From the NCBI GenBank assembly GCA_040385875.1, contig JAZKGO010000011.1, forward strand, positions 1-6,615: 6,615 nt of DNA, written 5' to 3'. The translations under genes and the position numbers were made by a program. Within the stretch, counting starts at the first letter, position 1, and each line of letters begins with the position of its first letter. This stretch comes from JANMZR01 sp040385875. GTDB lineage: Bacteria; Bacteroidota; Bacteroidia; Cytophagales; Spirosomataceae. Below, piece after piece: positions 1 through 5,136 of the stretch. The notes under the pieces were generated by a model. That model searched no databases and was not told the origin of the DNA. It saw nothing but the letters and a program-made list of their open reading frames with translations.

Positions 1-1122
1 GACTTGATTCAAATAGTTGTCGCAGATGATTCTATCACCTCCTTTGCTGAAAAATTGGGTTCTATTACCGAATTAGAGCAATCTTATTCTTATTCTTCTC
101 CTTTTATTTGGCGTGGAAAAATGGCTGAAATGCAAATACCGATTGAAATTATTTTTGCTAGCAATAAAGATTTTGCTGCAAAATGTTTCATGTATTCAGC
201 CTCAGAAAGGCATTTGGCAGTGAAAGCAAATGGTAAAACATTATTGCAAACGGCTGTAAATCAATTGTTTGAAGAGGAATCGGAGATTTACCAAAAAATG
301 AATTTGCCTTTTATTGTTCCTGAAATGCGTGAGGGATTACATGAGTGGGAATGGGCGGGTAAATATAAAAATGAAGAATTAGTAGTTTGGAATGATTTGA
401 AAGGAATACTTCATAACCATTCTACCTATTCGGATGGTGTGCATACATTGGAGCAAATGGCCCAACATTGTAAAGACCTTGGCTTCGAATATTTTGGCAT
501 TGCTGACCACTCAAAAACTGCTATTTACGCAAAAGGTCTTCCAGAGGAACGTGTCGAGATGCAGCATCGTGAAATCGATCAATTAAACCAAAAAATGGCC
601 CCTTTTAAGATTTTAAAAGGAATTGAATCAGATATTTTAGGAGATGGGTCTTTAGATTATGACAATAATGTATTGGCCAGCTTTGATTATGTAGTGGCTT
701 CTATTCATTCCAATCTGAAAATGACTGAGGAAAAAGCAATGAGTCGTTTGATACCCGCCATTGAAAATCCTTATACCACTATTTTAGGGCATCCAACGGG
801 TCGTTTGCTTTTGGAACGGGCTGGCTATCCAGTGAATCACCAAAAGATTATCGATGCTTGCGCCGCCAATGGGGTGGTGATAGAAATCAATGCGAGTCCC
901 TATCGATTGGATATCGATTGGCGTTGGATTTATTACGCAATGGAAAAAGGAGTGATGCTTTCCATTAATCCCGATGCCCATAAAATGGCTGGCTTTCAAG
1001 ATATGCATTATGGATTGGCAAATGCCCGAAAAGGGGGGCTGGTTAAGTCGATGACATTCAATGCTTTAACCCTTTCTGAAATAGAGGCGTTTTTATTGAA
1101 AAAGAAAAGCACCTATGCCTAA
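1..1122 (+). CDS. PolX-family protein, C-terminal part: degenerate polymerase palm plus PHP phosphoesterase domain (5' end outside window)
   Basis: The reading frame is open from the first base, and the only early start-like codon is a TTG at 4, so the gene begins upstream. The order matches bacterial PolX: the end of a polymerase palm/thumb (about 1-330), then a PHP domain (about 400-1110). PolX proteins are repair polymerases whose PHP domain gives metal-dependent 3'-5' exonuclease or phosphoesterase activity in the cytoplasm. The PHP metal ligands are all visible: HNH at 412-420, Asp at 433, Asp-His at 505-510, Glu at 625, His at 706, His at 790, and Asp-Ala-His at 973-981. The polymerase side looks eroded. 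The catalytic strand near 1-24 reads DLIQIVVA with no Asp-x-Asp, the usual VDL carboxylate is PIEI (Glu at 145), and the TGS..HN motif is SASERHL (196-216). The missing N-terminus would hold the 8-kDa/HhH domains. The stop overlaps the next gene by 8 bp. The family call is firm; loss of polymerase activity is inferred. Confidence 0.88.
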   Translation, partial: DLIQIVVADDSITSFAEKLGSITELEQSYSYSSPFIWRGKMAEMQIPIEIIFASNKDFAAKCFMYSASERHLAVKANGKTLLQTAVNQLFEEESEIYQKMNLPFIVPEMREGLHEWEWAGKYKNEELVVWNDLKGILHNHSTYSDGVHTLEQMAQHCKDLGFEYFGIADHSKTAIYAKGLPEERVEMQHREIDQLNQKMAPFKILKGIESDILGDGSLDYDNNVLASFDYVVASIHSNLKMTEEKAMSRLIPAIENPYTTILGHPTGRLLLERAGYPVNHQKIIDACAANGVVIEINASPYRLDIDWRWIYYAMEKGVMLSINPDAHKMAGFQDMHYGLANARKGGLVKSMTFNALTLSEIEAFLLKKKSTYA

Positions 1123-2128
1123 ATTTCTCATTTTAAGATTTTCATCCATCGGTGATATAGTCCTAACCACACCCGTAATTCGTTGTTTGAAGCAACAAGT
1201 TGCTGATGCAGAGGTTCATTATGCTACTAAAAAATCGTACAAGACTTTAGTGGAGAACAATCCTTATGTTGATCAATATTTTTTGTTAGATAAGTCTGAC
1301 AATGAGCTGATTAATCAATTGAAAAAGGAGAAATATGATTATGTGATTGATCTTCATCACAATATTCGAACCTTGAAAATCAAATGGAAATTAGGGGTGA
1401 AATCTTATAGTTTCGATAAATTGAATTTCAAAAAATGGCTATTGGTAAATTTTACTTTTCCAAAATTCATAGGTCATTATTTCAGTTTTGTGAACTCTGT
1501 TGGGAAAATTAATCAAATGCCTCCAGTTCATATTGTTGACAGATATTTAAAAACGGTTGAAAGCTTTGGGGTCGTTAATGACAATATTGGTTTGGATTAT
1601 TTTATTCCTGATAAAGATGAGTTCAAAATTGGGGGAATGGGTAAGGTGAATTTTGAGAATTATGCTGTTTATGCCATCGGGGGGCAACATGAAACTAAAA
1701 AGTTACCTATTAATAAGATGGTCGAGTTGTGCAAAACCATTCAAATTCCTATTGTATTAATTGGAGGGCCTGAGGATTTTGAAAAGGGAGAGGAGCTTAT
1801 TTTAACTCTGAGGAATTCTTTTTGGCCAGGTGCCCTCATCAATATGTGCGGTAAATGCAATTTAAATCAGTCGGCGTCAATCATTCAAAAAGCGGCAATT
1901 GTTTATACGCATGATACAGGTATGATGCATGTGGCAGCAGCATTGAAAAAGAAAGTGATTTCCATTTGGGGTAATACGGTTCCAGCTTTTGGGATGTACC
2001 CTTATCAGACTGATTATGAGTTGATTGAAAATAATAATTTGAACTGCAGACCCTGCTCAAAAATTGGATTTGACCAATGCCCGAAAGATCATTTTAACTG
2101 TATGAATTCTTTGGAGTTTAAAGTGTAA
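1115..2128 (+). CDS. Glycosyltransferase family 9 protein (ADP-heptose:LPS heptosyltransferase-like)
   Basis: This 337-residue protein has the two-Rossmann GT-B layout of family 9 glycosyltransferases, cytoplasmic enzymes that add heptose or related sugars to lipopolysaccharide core. The N-terminal motif is at residues 8-20 (RFSSIGDIVLTTP). An acceptor-side VIDLHHNIRT follows near residue 87. The C-terminal nucleotide-sugar half contains IGG near 188, a second IGGPEDF near 221, CGKC, and the signature HDTGMMHVAAAL starting at His266 with Asp267. The tail carries four Cys (311, 314, 322, 329), spaced like a small metal site. The length is normal for the family. The ATG lies inside the end of the PolX gene (8-bp overlap), so translation is probably coupled. 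No Shine-Dalgarno is visible, as is usual in this phylum. The next gene is convergent, 23 bp away. The exact sugar donor and acceptor cannot be read from the sequence; heptosyltransferase is only the family's best-known activity. Confidence 0.9.
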   Translation: MPKFLILRFSSIGDIVLTTPVIRCLKQQVADAEVHYATKKSYKTLVENNPYVDQYFLLDKSDNELINQLKKEKYDYVIDLHHNIRTLKIKWKLGVKSYSFDKLNFKKWLLVNFTFPKFIGHYFSFVNSVGKINQMPPVHIVDRYLKTVESFGVVNDNIGLDYFIPDKDEFKIGGMGKVNFENYAVYAIGGQHETKKLPINKMVELCKTIQIPIVLIGGPEDFEKGEELILTLRNSFWPGALINMCGKCNLNQSASIIQKAAIVYTHDTGMMHVAAALKKKVISIWGNTVPAFGMYPYQTDYELIENNNLNCRPCSKIGFDQCPKDHFNCMNSLEFKV

Positions 2129-2151
2129 TTCAAACCTAATGCAAAGCACTT

Positions 2152-2466
2152 TTATTCAGTCAACATTATCCTAATTCTTGGCTTTTCAACTGATTCAATT
2201 TTCTCAGGAGTAGTTGGTTTAAAAGTCATAAACCAATCCATTACTTCGTCTAATGCAGTTCTATTCAATGAGTAATGAATAAACTGGCCTTTTTTTACCG
2301 ACAATATTAACTCCGCTTGTTTCAATAAATCCAAATGATGAGAGATGCTGGGCTTTGACATGTTAAAATTATCCGCAATCTCGCCGGCAGTTAAATCTTT
2401 TTTATGTAACAATTCTACTATTTCCCTTCTGGTGGCATCGTTTAAGGCTCTGAATAGATTGTTCAT
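2152..2466 (-). CDS. ArsR-type winged-helix transcriptional regulator, SdpR-like
   Basis: A 104-residue DNA-binding protein. It opens with MNNLFRALNDATRREIVELL, the classic first helices of the ArsR family. The helix-turn-helix follows at about residues 24-53 (LTAGEIADNFNMSKPSISHH and onward), then a wing (VKKGQFIHYSLN). The wording closely resembles the autorepressor SdpR of Bacillus. There is no Cys, so the classical ArsR metal-sensing site is absent and a metalloregulator role is unlikely. I chose the ATG at 2466 because the frame can otherwise extend only to a TTG at 2520 that sits inside the promoter's -33 element. The ATG also starts directly at the conserved fold, about 20 nt after the predicted transcription start. 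In Bacillus sdpR is paired with the membrane immunity gene sdpI; no such gene follows here, because the gene converges on the glycosyltransferase. Targets are unknown; self-regulation is likely from the upstream sites. Confidence 0.88.
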   Translation of the reverse strand: MNNLFRALNDATRREIVELLHKKDLTAGEIADNFNMSKPSISHHLDLLKQAELILSVKKGQFIHYSLNRTALDEVMDWFMTFKPTTPEKIESVEKPRIRIMLTE

Positions 2467-2482
2467 ACTTTTGATTATTTTA

Positions 2483-2607
2483 TATTTAGGCAAATATATA
2501 ATTAAAATCTTATTTGACAATTTTTAATTAAGCAATTGTCTAATTATTTGAAATTATTTTGGATTCATTTGTAATAGATTTATTCAAAATACCCATTTGT
2601 CGAATAA
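2483..2607. promoter_or_regulatory. Cluster of putative repressor operator half-sites (TTGTCNAATNA-like)
   Basis: Four related 11-mers lie upstream of the repressor gene: TTGCCTAAATA (minus, 2493-2483), TTGTCAAATAA (minus, 2520-2510), TTGTCTAATTA (plus, 2536-2546) and TTGTCGAATAA (plus, 2597-2607). The middle two face each other, giving an inverted repeat with exact arms GACAATT (2516-2522) and AATTGTC (2534-2540), which extends to ATTTGACAATT and AATTGTCTAAT with one mismatch. The two left sites cover the -33 and -7 boxes of the repressor promoter. ArsR-family dimers bind inverted repeats and SdpR-type proteins repress their own promoters, so autoregulation is the natural reading. This is inferred from pattern only. 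Confidence 0.5.
2491..2520 (-). promoter_or_regulatory. Bacteroidota-type promoter for the SdpR-like repressor gene
   Basis: On the minus strand a TTG (-33 element, 2520-2518) is followed after 19 bp by TATATTTG (2498-2491), an exact match to the Bacteroidota -7 consensus TAnnTTTG. Transcription would begin near 2485, leaving a leader of about 20 nt before the ATG at 2466. The -33 element lies in one putative repressor half-site, and a second half-site overlaps the -7 box. Confidence 0.6.
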
Positions 2608-2646
2608 TAGGGCTCATTAATCTAAAGTGGACCAAGTTTTTTACTT

Positions 2647-2760
2647 TAAACTAAGATTCTCAATTCAATTATTATAAATTTGTTAATAAAATATCTCCTA
2701 AATTTCACATTTATTTCACGGAAATTAATCTAATCAACTTTTAATGATTATCTTAGTTTA
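2647..2760. repeat. Spaced 11-bp inverted repeat TAAACTAAGAT / ATCTTAGTTTA
   Basis: Exact inverted arms lie at 2647-2657 and 2750-2760, 92 bp apart, upstream of the Tat-exported TIM-barrel gene. The spacing is long for a hairpin, so paired binding sites for a regulator of that gene are more plausible. In AT-rich DNA a chance match of this length is uncommon but possible. Confidence 0.35.
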
Positions 2761-2817
2761 GTGAAATTGTAATCTAAACAAATGGATGTCCTTTACATCC
2801 CAAAACAAAAAATAATT

Positions 2818-3894
2818 ATGATAGAAAACGAAATATCAAGACGTAAGTTCTTGACCATTAGCTCATTGGCTACATTGGGCTTGACTATTGTCGATAGCCA
2901 ATTGATGGCGAAATCATTATTGAAACCTAATTCAAAATTTGGGGGTGTACAAATTGGGGTAATTACCTATTCATTTAGAAGCATGCCTCATGATGTGGAT
3001 CAACTAATAAATTTTTGCCTTGAAAGCAATATTTCTGCCATCGAAATGATGGGAGACCCTGCAGAAGAATTTGCTGGAAAACCGAAAGCACCTTTCAGAA
3101 TGGGACCTCCAGCAGGTGGCCCACCAAGAGGCCCTCAAGCGGCGGGTGGTCCTCCTCCCGCTGGCGCACCTGCTCCAGGTCAAGGCCCAGGGCCTGGTCA
3201 ACGCCCTCAAATGACTGATGAGCAACGCAAGCAAATGGCTGAGTATGGCAAACAAGTAGCAGAGTGGAGAGCCACCGTTTCTATGGACAAATTTGCAGAA
3301 GTGGGTAAAAAATTCAAAAAAGCTGGCATCAAAATCTATGCTTTTAAACCGAATGCATTTGGTGCCAATAATTCTGATGTGGAAGTAGAATATGGCATGC
3401 GGGCTGCCAAAGCTCTAGGGGCAACTTCTGTTACTGTGGAGCTACCAACCGACCCAGCACAAACAAAAAGACTGGGAGATTTGGGTGCAAAACACCAAGT
3501 TTATGTAGGCTATCATGCTCATTTACAGGCTACTGATACCTTATGGGATGAGGCCTTAGCTCAATCACCTTATAATTCTTTGAATCTTGATTGTGGTCAT
3601 TATATAGCGGTAGGAGGTACCAATACCAAGGAATCTTTATTGGCTCTTATTCAAGCAAAGCATGATAGAATTACGAGTATGCATATTAAAGACCGTACCA
3701 ATAAAGCACATGGTTCGGGCAATTTGGCTTGGGGAAGTGGTGATACACCAATAAAAGAAATTTTACTTTTAATGAAAGAAAAAGGGTATAAATTTCCGGC
3801 TAGTATTGAATTAGAGTATGAAATTCCACCCGGATCTAATGCAATAATTGAAGTGGGTAAATGTGTTTTATTCGCAAAAAATATTTTGGCTTAA
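2818..3894 (+). CDS. Tat-exported sugar phosphate isomerase/epimerase-like TIM-barrel protein with Pro/Gly-rich insert
   Basis: A 358-residue protein of the xylose isomerase-like TIM-barrel family (COG1082 type), which isomerises or epimerises sugars or polyols with a divalent metal. The start at 2818 puts a Tat signal at residues 7-13 (SRRKFLT), then a hydrophobic stretch to about 31, so the protein is probably exported folded to the periplasm. An in-frame ATG at 2782 would add 12 residues and cannot be excluded. The barrel starts at GVQIGVITYSFR. The metal and catalytic set can be read by analogy with D-tagatose 3-epimerase: Glu208 (TVELP), Asp258 and His261 (LDCGH), His289 (HIKDR) and Glu331 (IELEYE), plus His233/His235 (YHAH). 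Residues 96-131 are a Pro/Gly/Ala/Gln insert, after which the fold resumes at WRATVSMDKF. It stands alone: divergent from the repressor and closed by a terminator. The substrate is unknown. Confidence 0.85.
   Translation: MIENEISRRKFLTISSLATLGLTIVDSQLMAKSLLKPNSKFGGVQIGVITYSFRSMPHDVDQLINFCLESNISAIEMMGDPAEEFAGKPKAPFRMGPPAGGPPRGPQAAGGPPPAGAPAPGQGPGPGQRPQMTDEQRKQMAEYGKQVAEWRATVSMDKFAEVGKKFKKAGIKIYAFKPNAFGANNSDVEVEYGMRAAKALGATSVTVELPTDPAQTKRLGDLGAKHQVYVGYHAHLQATDTLWDEALAQSPYNSLNLDCGHYIAVGGTNTKESLLALIQAKHDRITSMHIKDRTNKAHGSGNLAWGSGDTPIKEILLLMKEKGYKFPASIELEYEIPPGSNAIIEVGKCVLFAKNILA
3103..3210 (+). repeat. Low-complexity Pro/Gly/Ala-rich coding segment inside the TIM-barrel gene
   Basis: These 36 codons encode 13 Pro, 11 Gly, 6 Ala, 4 Gln and 2 Arg in a loosely repeated pattern around GGPP and PGQ. 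The stretch is markedly GC-rich against the AT-rich flanks, mainly because Pro, Gly and Ala codons are GC-rich. It lies early in the barrel, between EMMGDPAEEF and the helix starting MTDEQRKQM, and keeps the frame, so it is an insert and not damage. Confidence 0.8.
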
Positions 3895-3923
3895 TTAGTC
3901 AAAATGAGTGTTTCAAAAAGATG

Positions 3924-3960
3924 GGAATGGGTCTAAAGGCTCGTTCCTATTTTTTTATTT
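3924..3960 (+). terminator. Rho-independent terminator after the TIM-barrel gene
   Basis: GGAATGGGTC (3924-3933) pairs with GGCTCGTTCC (3938-3947) in a 10-bp stem with three G-T wobbles and a TAAA loop. A T-rich run follows immediately (3948-3960), broken by two A. It begins 30 bp after the stop codon. A short A-rich run just before the stem could make it partly bidirectional. Confidence 0.85.
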
Positions 3961-3963
3961 CAA

Positions 3964-3994
3964 TTGCATTTATCGGCTACAAATACTATTATTG
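3964..3994 (+). promoter_or_regulatory. Weak promoter candidate for the DUF5995-like gene
   Basis: A TTG at 3964-3966 is followed after 20 bp by TATTATTG (3987-3994), one mismatch from TAnnTTTG. Because a strong terminator lies just upstream, the next gene needs its own promoter in this short gap. The predicted transcription start would fall at or next to the ATG at 3998, implying a leaderless or nearly leaderless mRNA, or that the true start is different. Confidence 0.25.
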
Positions 3995-3997
3995 TAA

Positions 3998-4759
3998 ATG
4001 GACTTATTGATTGAAGAAATAACTACTATAGACGAGGTAATCACTCGGTTAGATAAAATCATTTTTTGGGCTGAGCAAAATCAGTCATCTGCTGGTTATT
4101 TTGCGGTACTGTATCGGCAAATGACCATTGCGGTTAAAATCGGAATATTCAATAATCTATTTGAGGAGGGCGAAAGGATGGAAAAATTGGATATTGTTTT
4201 TGCAAAAAGATATTTTCAAGCTTTTGAGCAATTTAGTAAAAATATGGATCCAACCAAATCTTGGAAAACGGCTTTTCAGGCTAGTAAAGCCAACCAAATC
4301 ACGGTTATTCAACATTTACTATTGGGGATTAATGCTCATATTAATTTAGATTTGGGAATCGCTGCTGCTGAAATTGCCTCAGAGAATGAGATTCTGAAAC
4401 TAGAGAAAGATTTTAAACAAATCAACGCAATTATTTCTGGCTTGATGGACGATACAAAGCTTAAACTTTCGAAAATATGGCTTCCTTTCAGATTATTTAC
4501 GGGTTTATTAGATACGGAATCTGACGGGATAGTTAATTTTAGTATAAAGGTGGCCAGAACCGTTTCATGGGAAAATGCGAAAAAACTAGCCTTTCTAAAA
4601 AACGCTGAAAGGCAAATCTATGTCAACGGGATGGATAAAAATGTGGAATTTTTGGCAAGCAAAATAACCAATCCAAGTTATTTTACTAGAACCATTTTAT
4701 GGATTATGCGAAAAGGAGAGAGAGGTTCCATTGCTGAAAAAATTGCAATTTTAAAATAA
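3998..4759 (+). CDS. DUF5995-like protein of unknown function
   Basis: A 253-residue protein without signal peptide or membrane segment, predicted largely helical and probably cytoplasmic. The most telling stretch is GINAHINLDLGIAAAEIAS from residue 110, with His114, Asn116 and Asp118, which I recognise as the hallmark of the DUF5995 family. The function of that family is not known to me. The conserved His/Asn/Asp cluster, together with an upstream helix containing YFAVLYRQMTIAVK, could suggest a metal-binding helical bundle, but this is speculation. A second conserved-looking part is at residues 163-205 (WLPFRLFTGLLDTESDG, then ARTVSWENAKKL). The ATG at 3998 is the first start after the terminator. 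The gene seems to stand alone: terminator upstream, 377-bp gap downstream. The CDS is firm because of its length and composition; the family name rests on memory of the motif. Confidence 0.8.
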   Translation: MDLLIEEITTIDEVITRLDKIIFWAEQNQSSAGYFAVLYRQMTIAVKIGIFNNLFEEGERMEKLDIVFAKRYFQAFEQFSKNMDPTKSWKTAFQASKANQITVIQHLLLGINAHINLDLGIAAAEIASENEILKLEKDFKQINAIISGLMDDTKLKLSKIWLPFRLFTGLLDTESDGIVNFSIKVARTVSWENAKKLAFLKNAERQIYVNGMDKNVEFLASKITNPSYFTRTILWIMRKGERGSIAEKIAILK

Positions 4760-4854
4760 TTGATTTTCTGAATTGAATTGTTTGATTGGGCTTGGCTATT
4801 TTCCGATCGCTTTATCCGCTTAACGAAGAAGCTATTTTTAATTATTTTATCAGT

Positions 4855-4895
4855 ATTCCATAGAATGGAGGATGCAACCCCCTATTCTATGGAAT
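4855..4895. repeat. Hairpin-forming perfect 12-bp inverted repeat
   Basis: ATTCCATAGAAT (4855-4866) is matched exactly by its reverse complement ATTCTATGGAAT (4884-4895). The 17-nt interior can continue the stem partly, because GGAGG (4867-4871) faces a run of C (4878-4882). It lies about 95 bp after the DUF5995-like stop. What follows is TGTATTTTAAC, not a clean T run, so a terminator is possible but not typical. A structured RNA element, a protein-binding palindrome or a remnant of a small repeat are alternatives. Confidence 0.7.
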
Positions 4896-5035
4896 TGTAT
4901 TTTAACAGAATAGAAGATTCATGCCCTTGTTTGTCTAAAATTTATCATGAATGCTTCATTCCATTCTCCTGAAACAACTATTTTTTATTTTCAGTCAATC
5001 CTATTGCCTGAAAATTGCTGAATTAAGCATAGAAT

Positions 5036-5061
5036 AAAAAGCTAATCTTTTTCATTTTTTT
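5036..5061 (+). terminator. Weak terminator-like A/T hairpin
   Basis: AAAAAG (5036-5041) and CTTTTT (5047-5052) form a 6-bp stem with a CTAAT loop, followed two bases later by seven T. With a single G-C pair the stem is weak, and it lies far from the preceding gene, so this is only a candidate. Confidence 0.2.
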
Positions 5062-5136
5062 GGACTTAACTACCTCTTAATAGGATGATAAATAGATTTT
5101 CAAATTGTATATTGCAAAAATTTACAACCTCCTGCC

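Larger units (their letters stand above)
2467..2817. other. AT-rich divergent intergenic region
   Basis: This gap separates the minus-strand repressor from the plus-strand TIM-barrel gene and must hold both promoters. The left third carries the repressor promoter and operator-like sites. The right two thirds show short repeats: AATCTAA three times (2619-2625, 2727-2733, 2771-2777), an 11-bp inverted pair (2647-2657 and 2750-2760), and GTTTAG/CTAAAC (2756-2761 and 2774-2779) just before the first possible start codon of the next gene. A -7-like TAAATTTG at 2675-2682 on the plus strand has no TTG at the right distance, so the rightward promoter is uncertain. I see no coding potential here apart from the possible 12-codon extension of the next gene from 2782. 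Confidence 0.6.
4760..5136. other. Gene-free intergenic stretch with several inverted repeats
   Basis: 377 bp without a convincing gene. The only open frame (4778-4972) starts at a TTG, is rich in Phe/Ile/Leu, lacks a recognisable domain and runs through a strong inverted repeat. Structures seen are a perfect 12-bp inverted repeat (4855-4866 and 4884-4895), CTGAAA/TTTCAG (4969-4974 and 4989-4994), GAATG-CTT-CATTC near 4949-4961, and a small A/T hairpin before seven T (5036-5061). The right end must hold the promoter for the lipoprotein gene, but I find no good TTG/TAnnTTTG pair. Confidence 0.55.

Noticed and set aside
784..1008. Minus-strand open frame inside the PolX-like gene
   Set aside because: It lies antisense to the highly conserved PHP domain and shows no recognisable domain; it is a shadow of the real frame.
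2120..2152. AAAGTG/CACTTT inverted arms between the convergent glycosyltransferase and repressor genes
   Set aside because: Six-bp AT-rich arms with a 21-nt loop and only four T after them; too weak to call a bidirectional terminator.
2345..2527. Plus-strand open frame antisense to the repressor gene
   Set aside because: It overlaps the helix-turn-helix coding sequence and the repressor promoter; its hydrophobic content reflects the AT-rich complement.
3004..3255. Minus-strand Arg/Trp/Ser-rich open frame
   Set aside because: Its length comes from the GC-rich Pro/Gly codons on the other strand, which lack stop codons in this frame. The plus frame has intact family motifs on both sides.
4128..4349. 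Second plus-frame open frame within the DUF5995-like gene
   Set aside because: It is fully contained in another frame of a longer gene with a recognisable motif, and has no domain of its own.
4931..4941. TTGTCTAAAAT, resembling the repressor half-site
   Set aside because: A single copy, far from any promoter signal, with mismatches at the end; likely chance in AT-rich DNA.
4778..4972. Possible 64-residue small protein starting at TTG
   Set aside because: It has a non-ATG start and no recognisable motif, and it reads through a perfect inverted repeat. Composition looks like translated AT-rich spacer.
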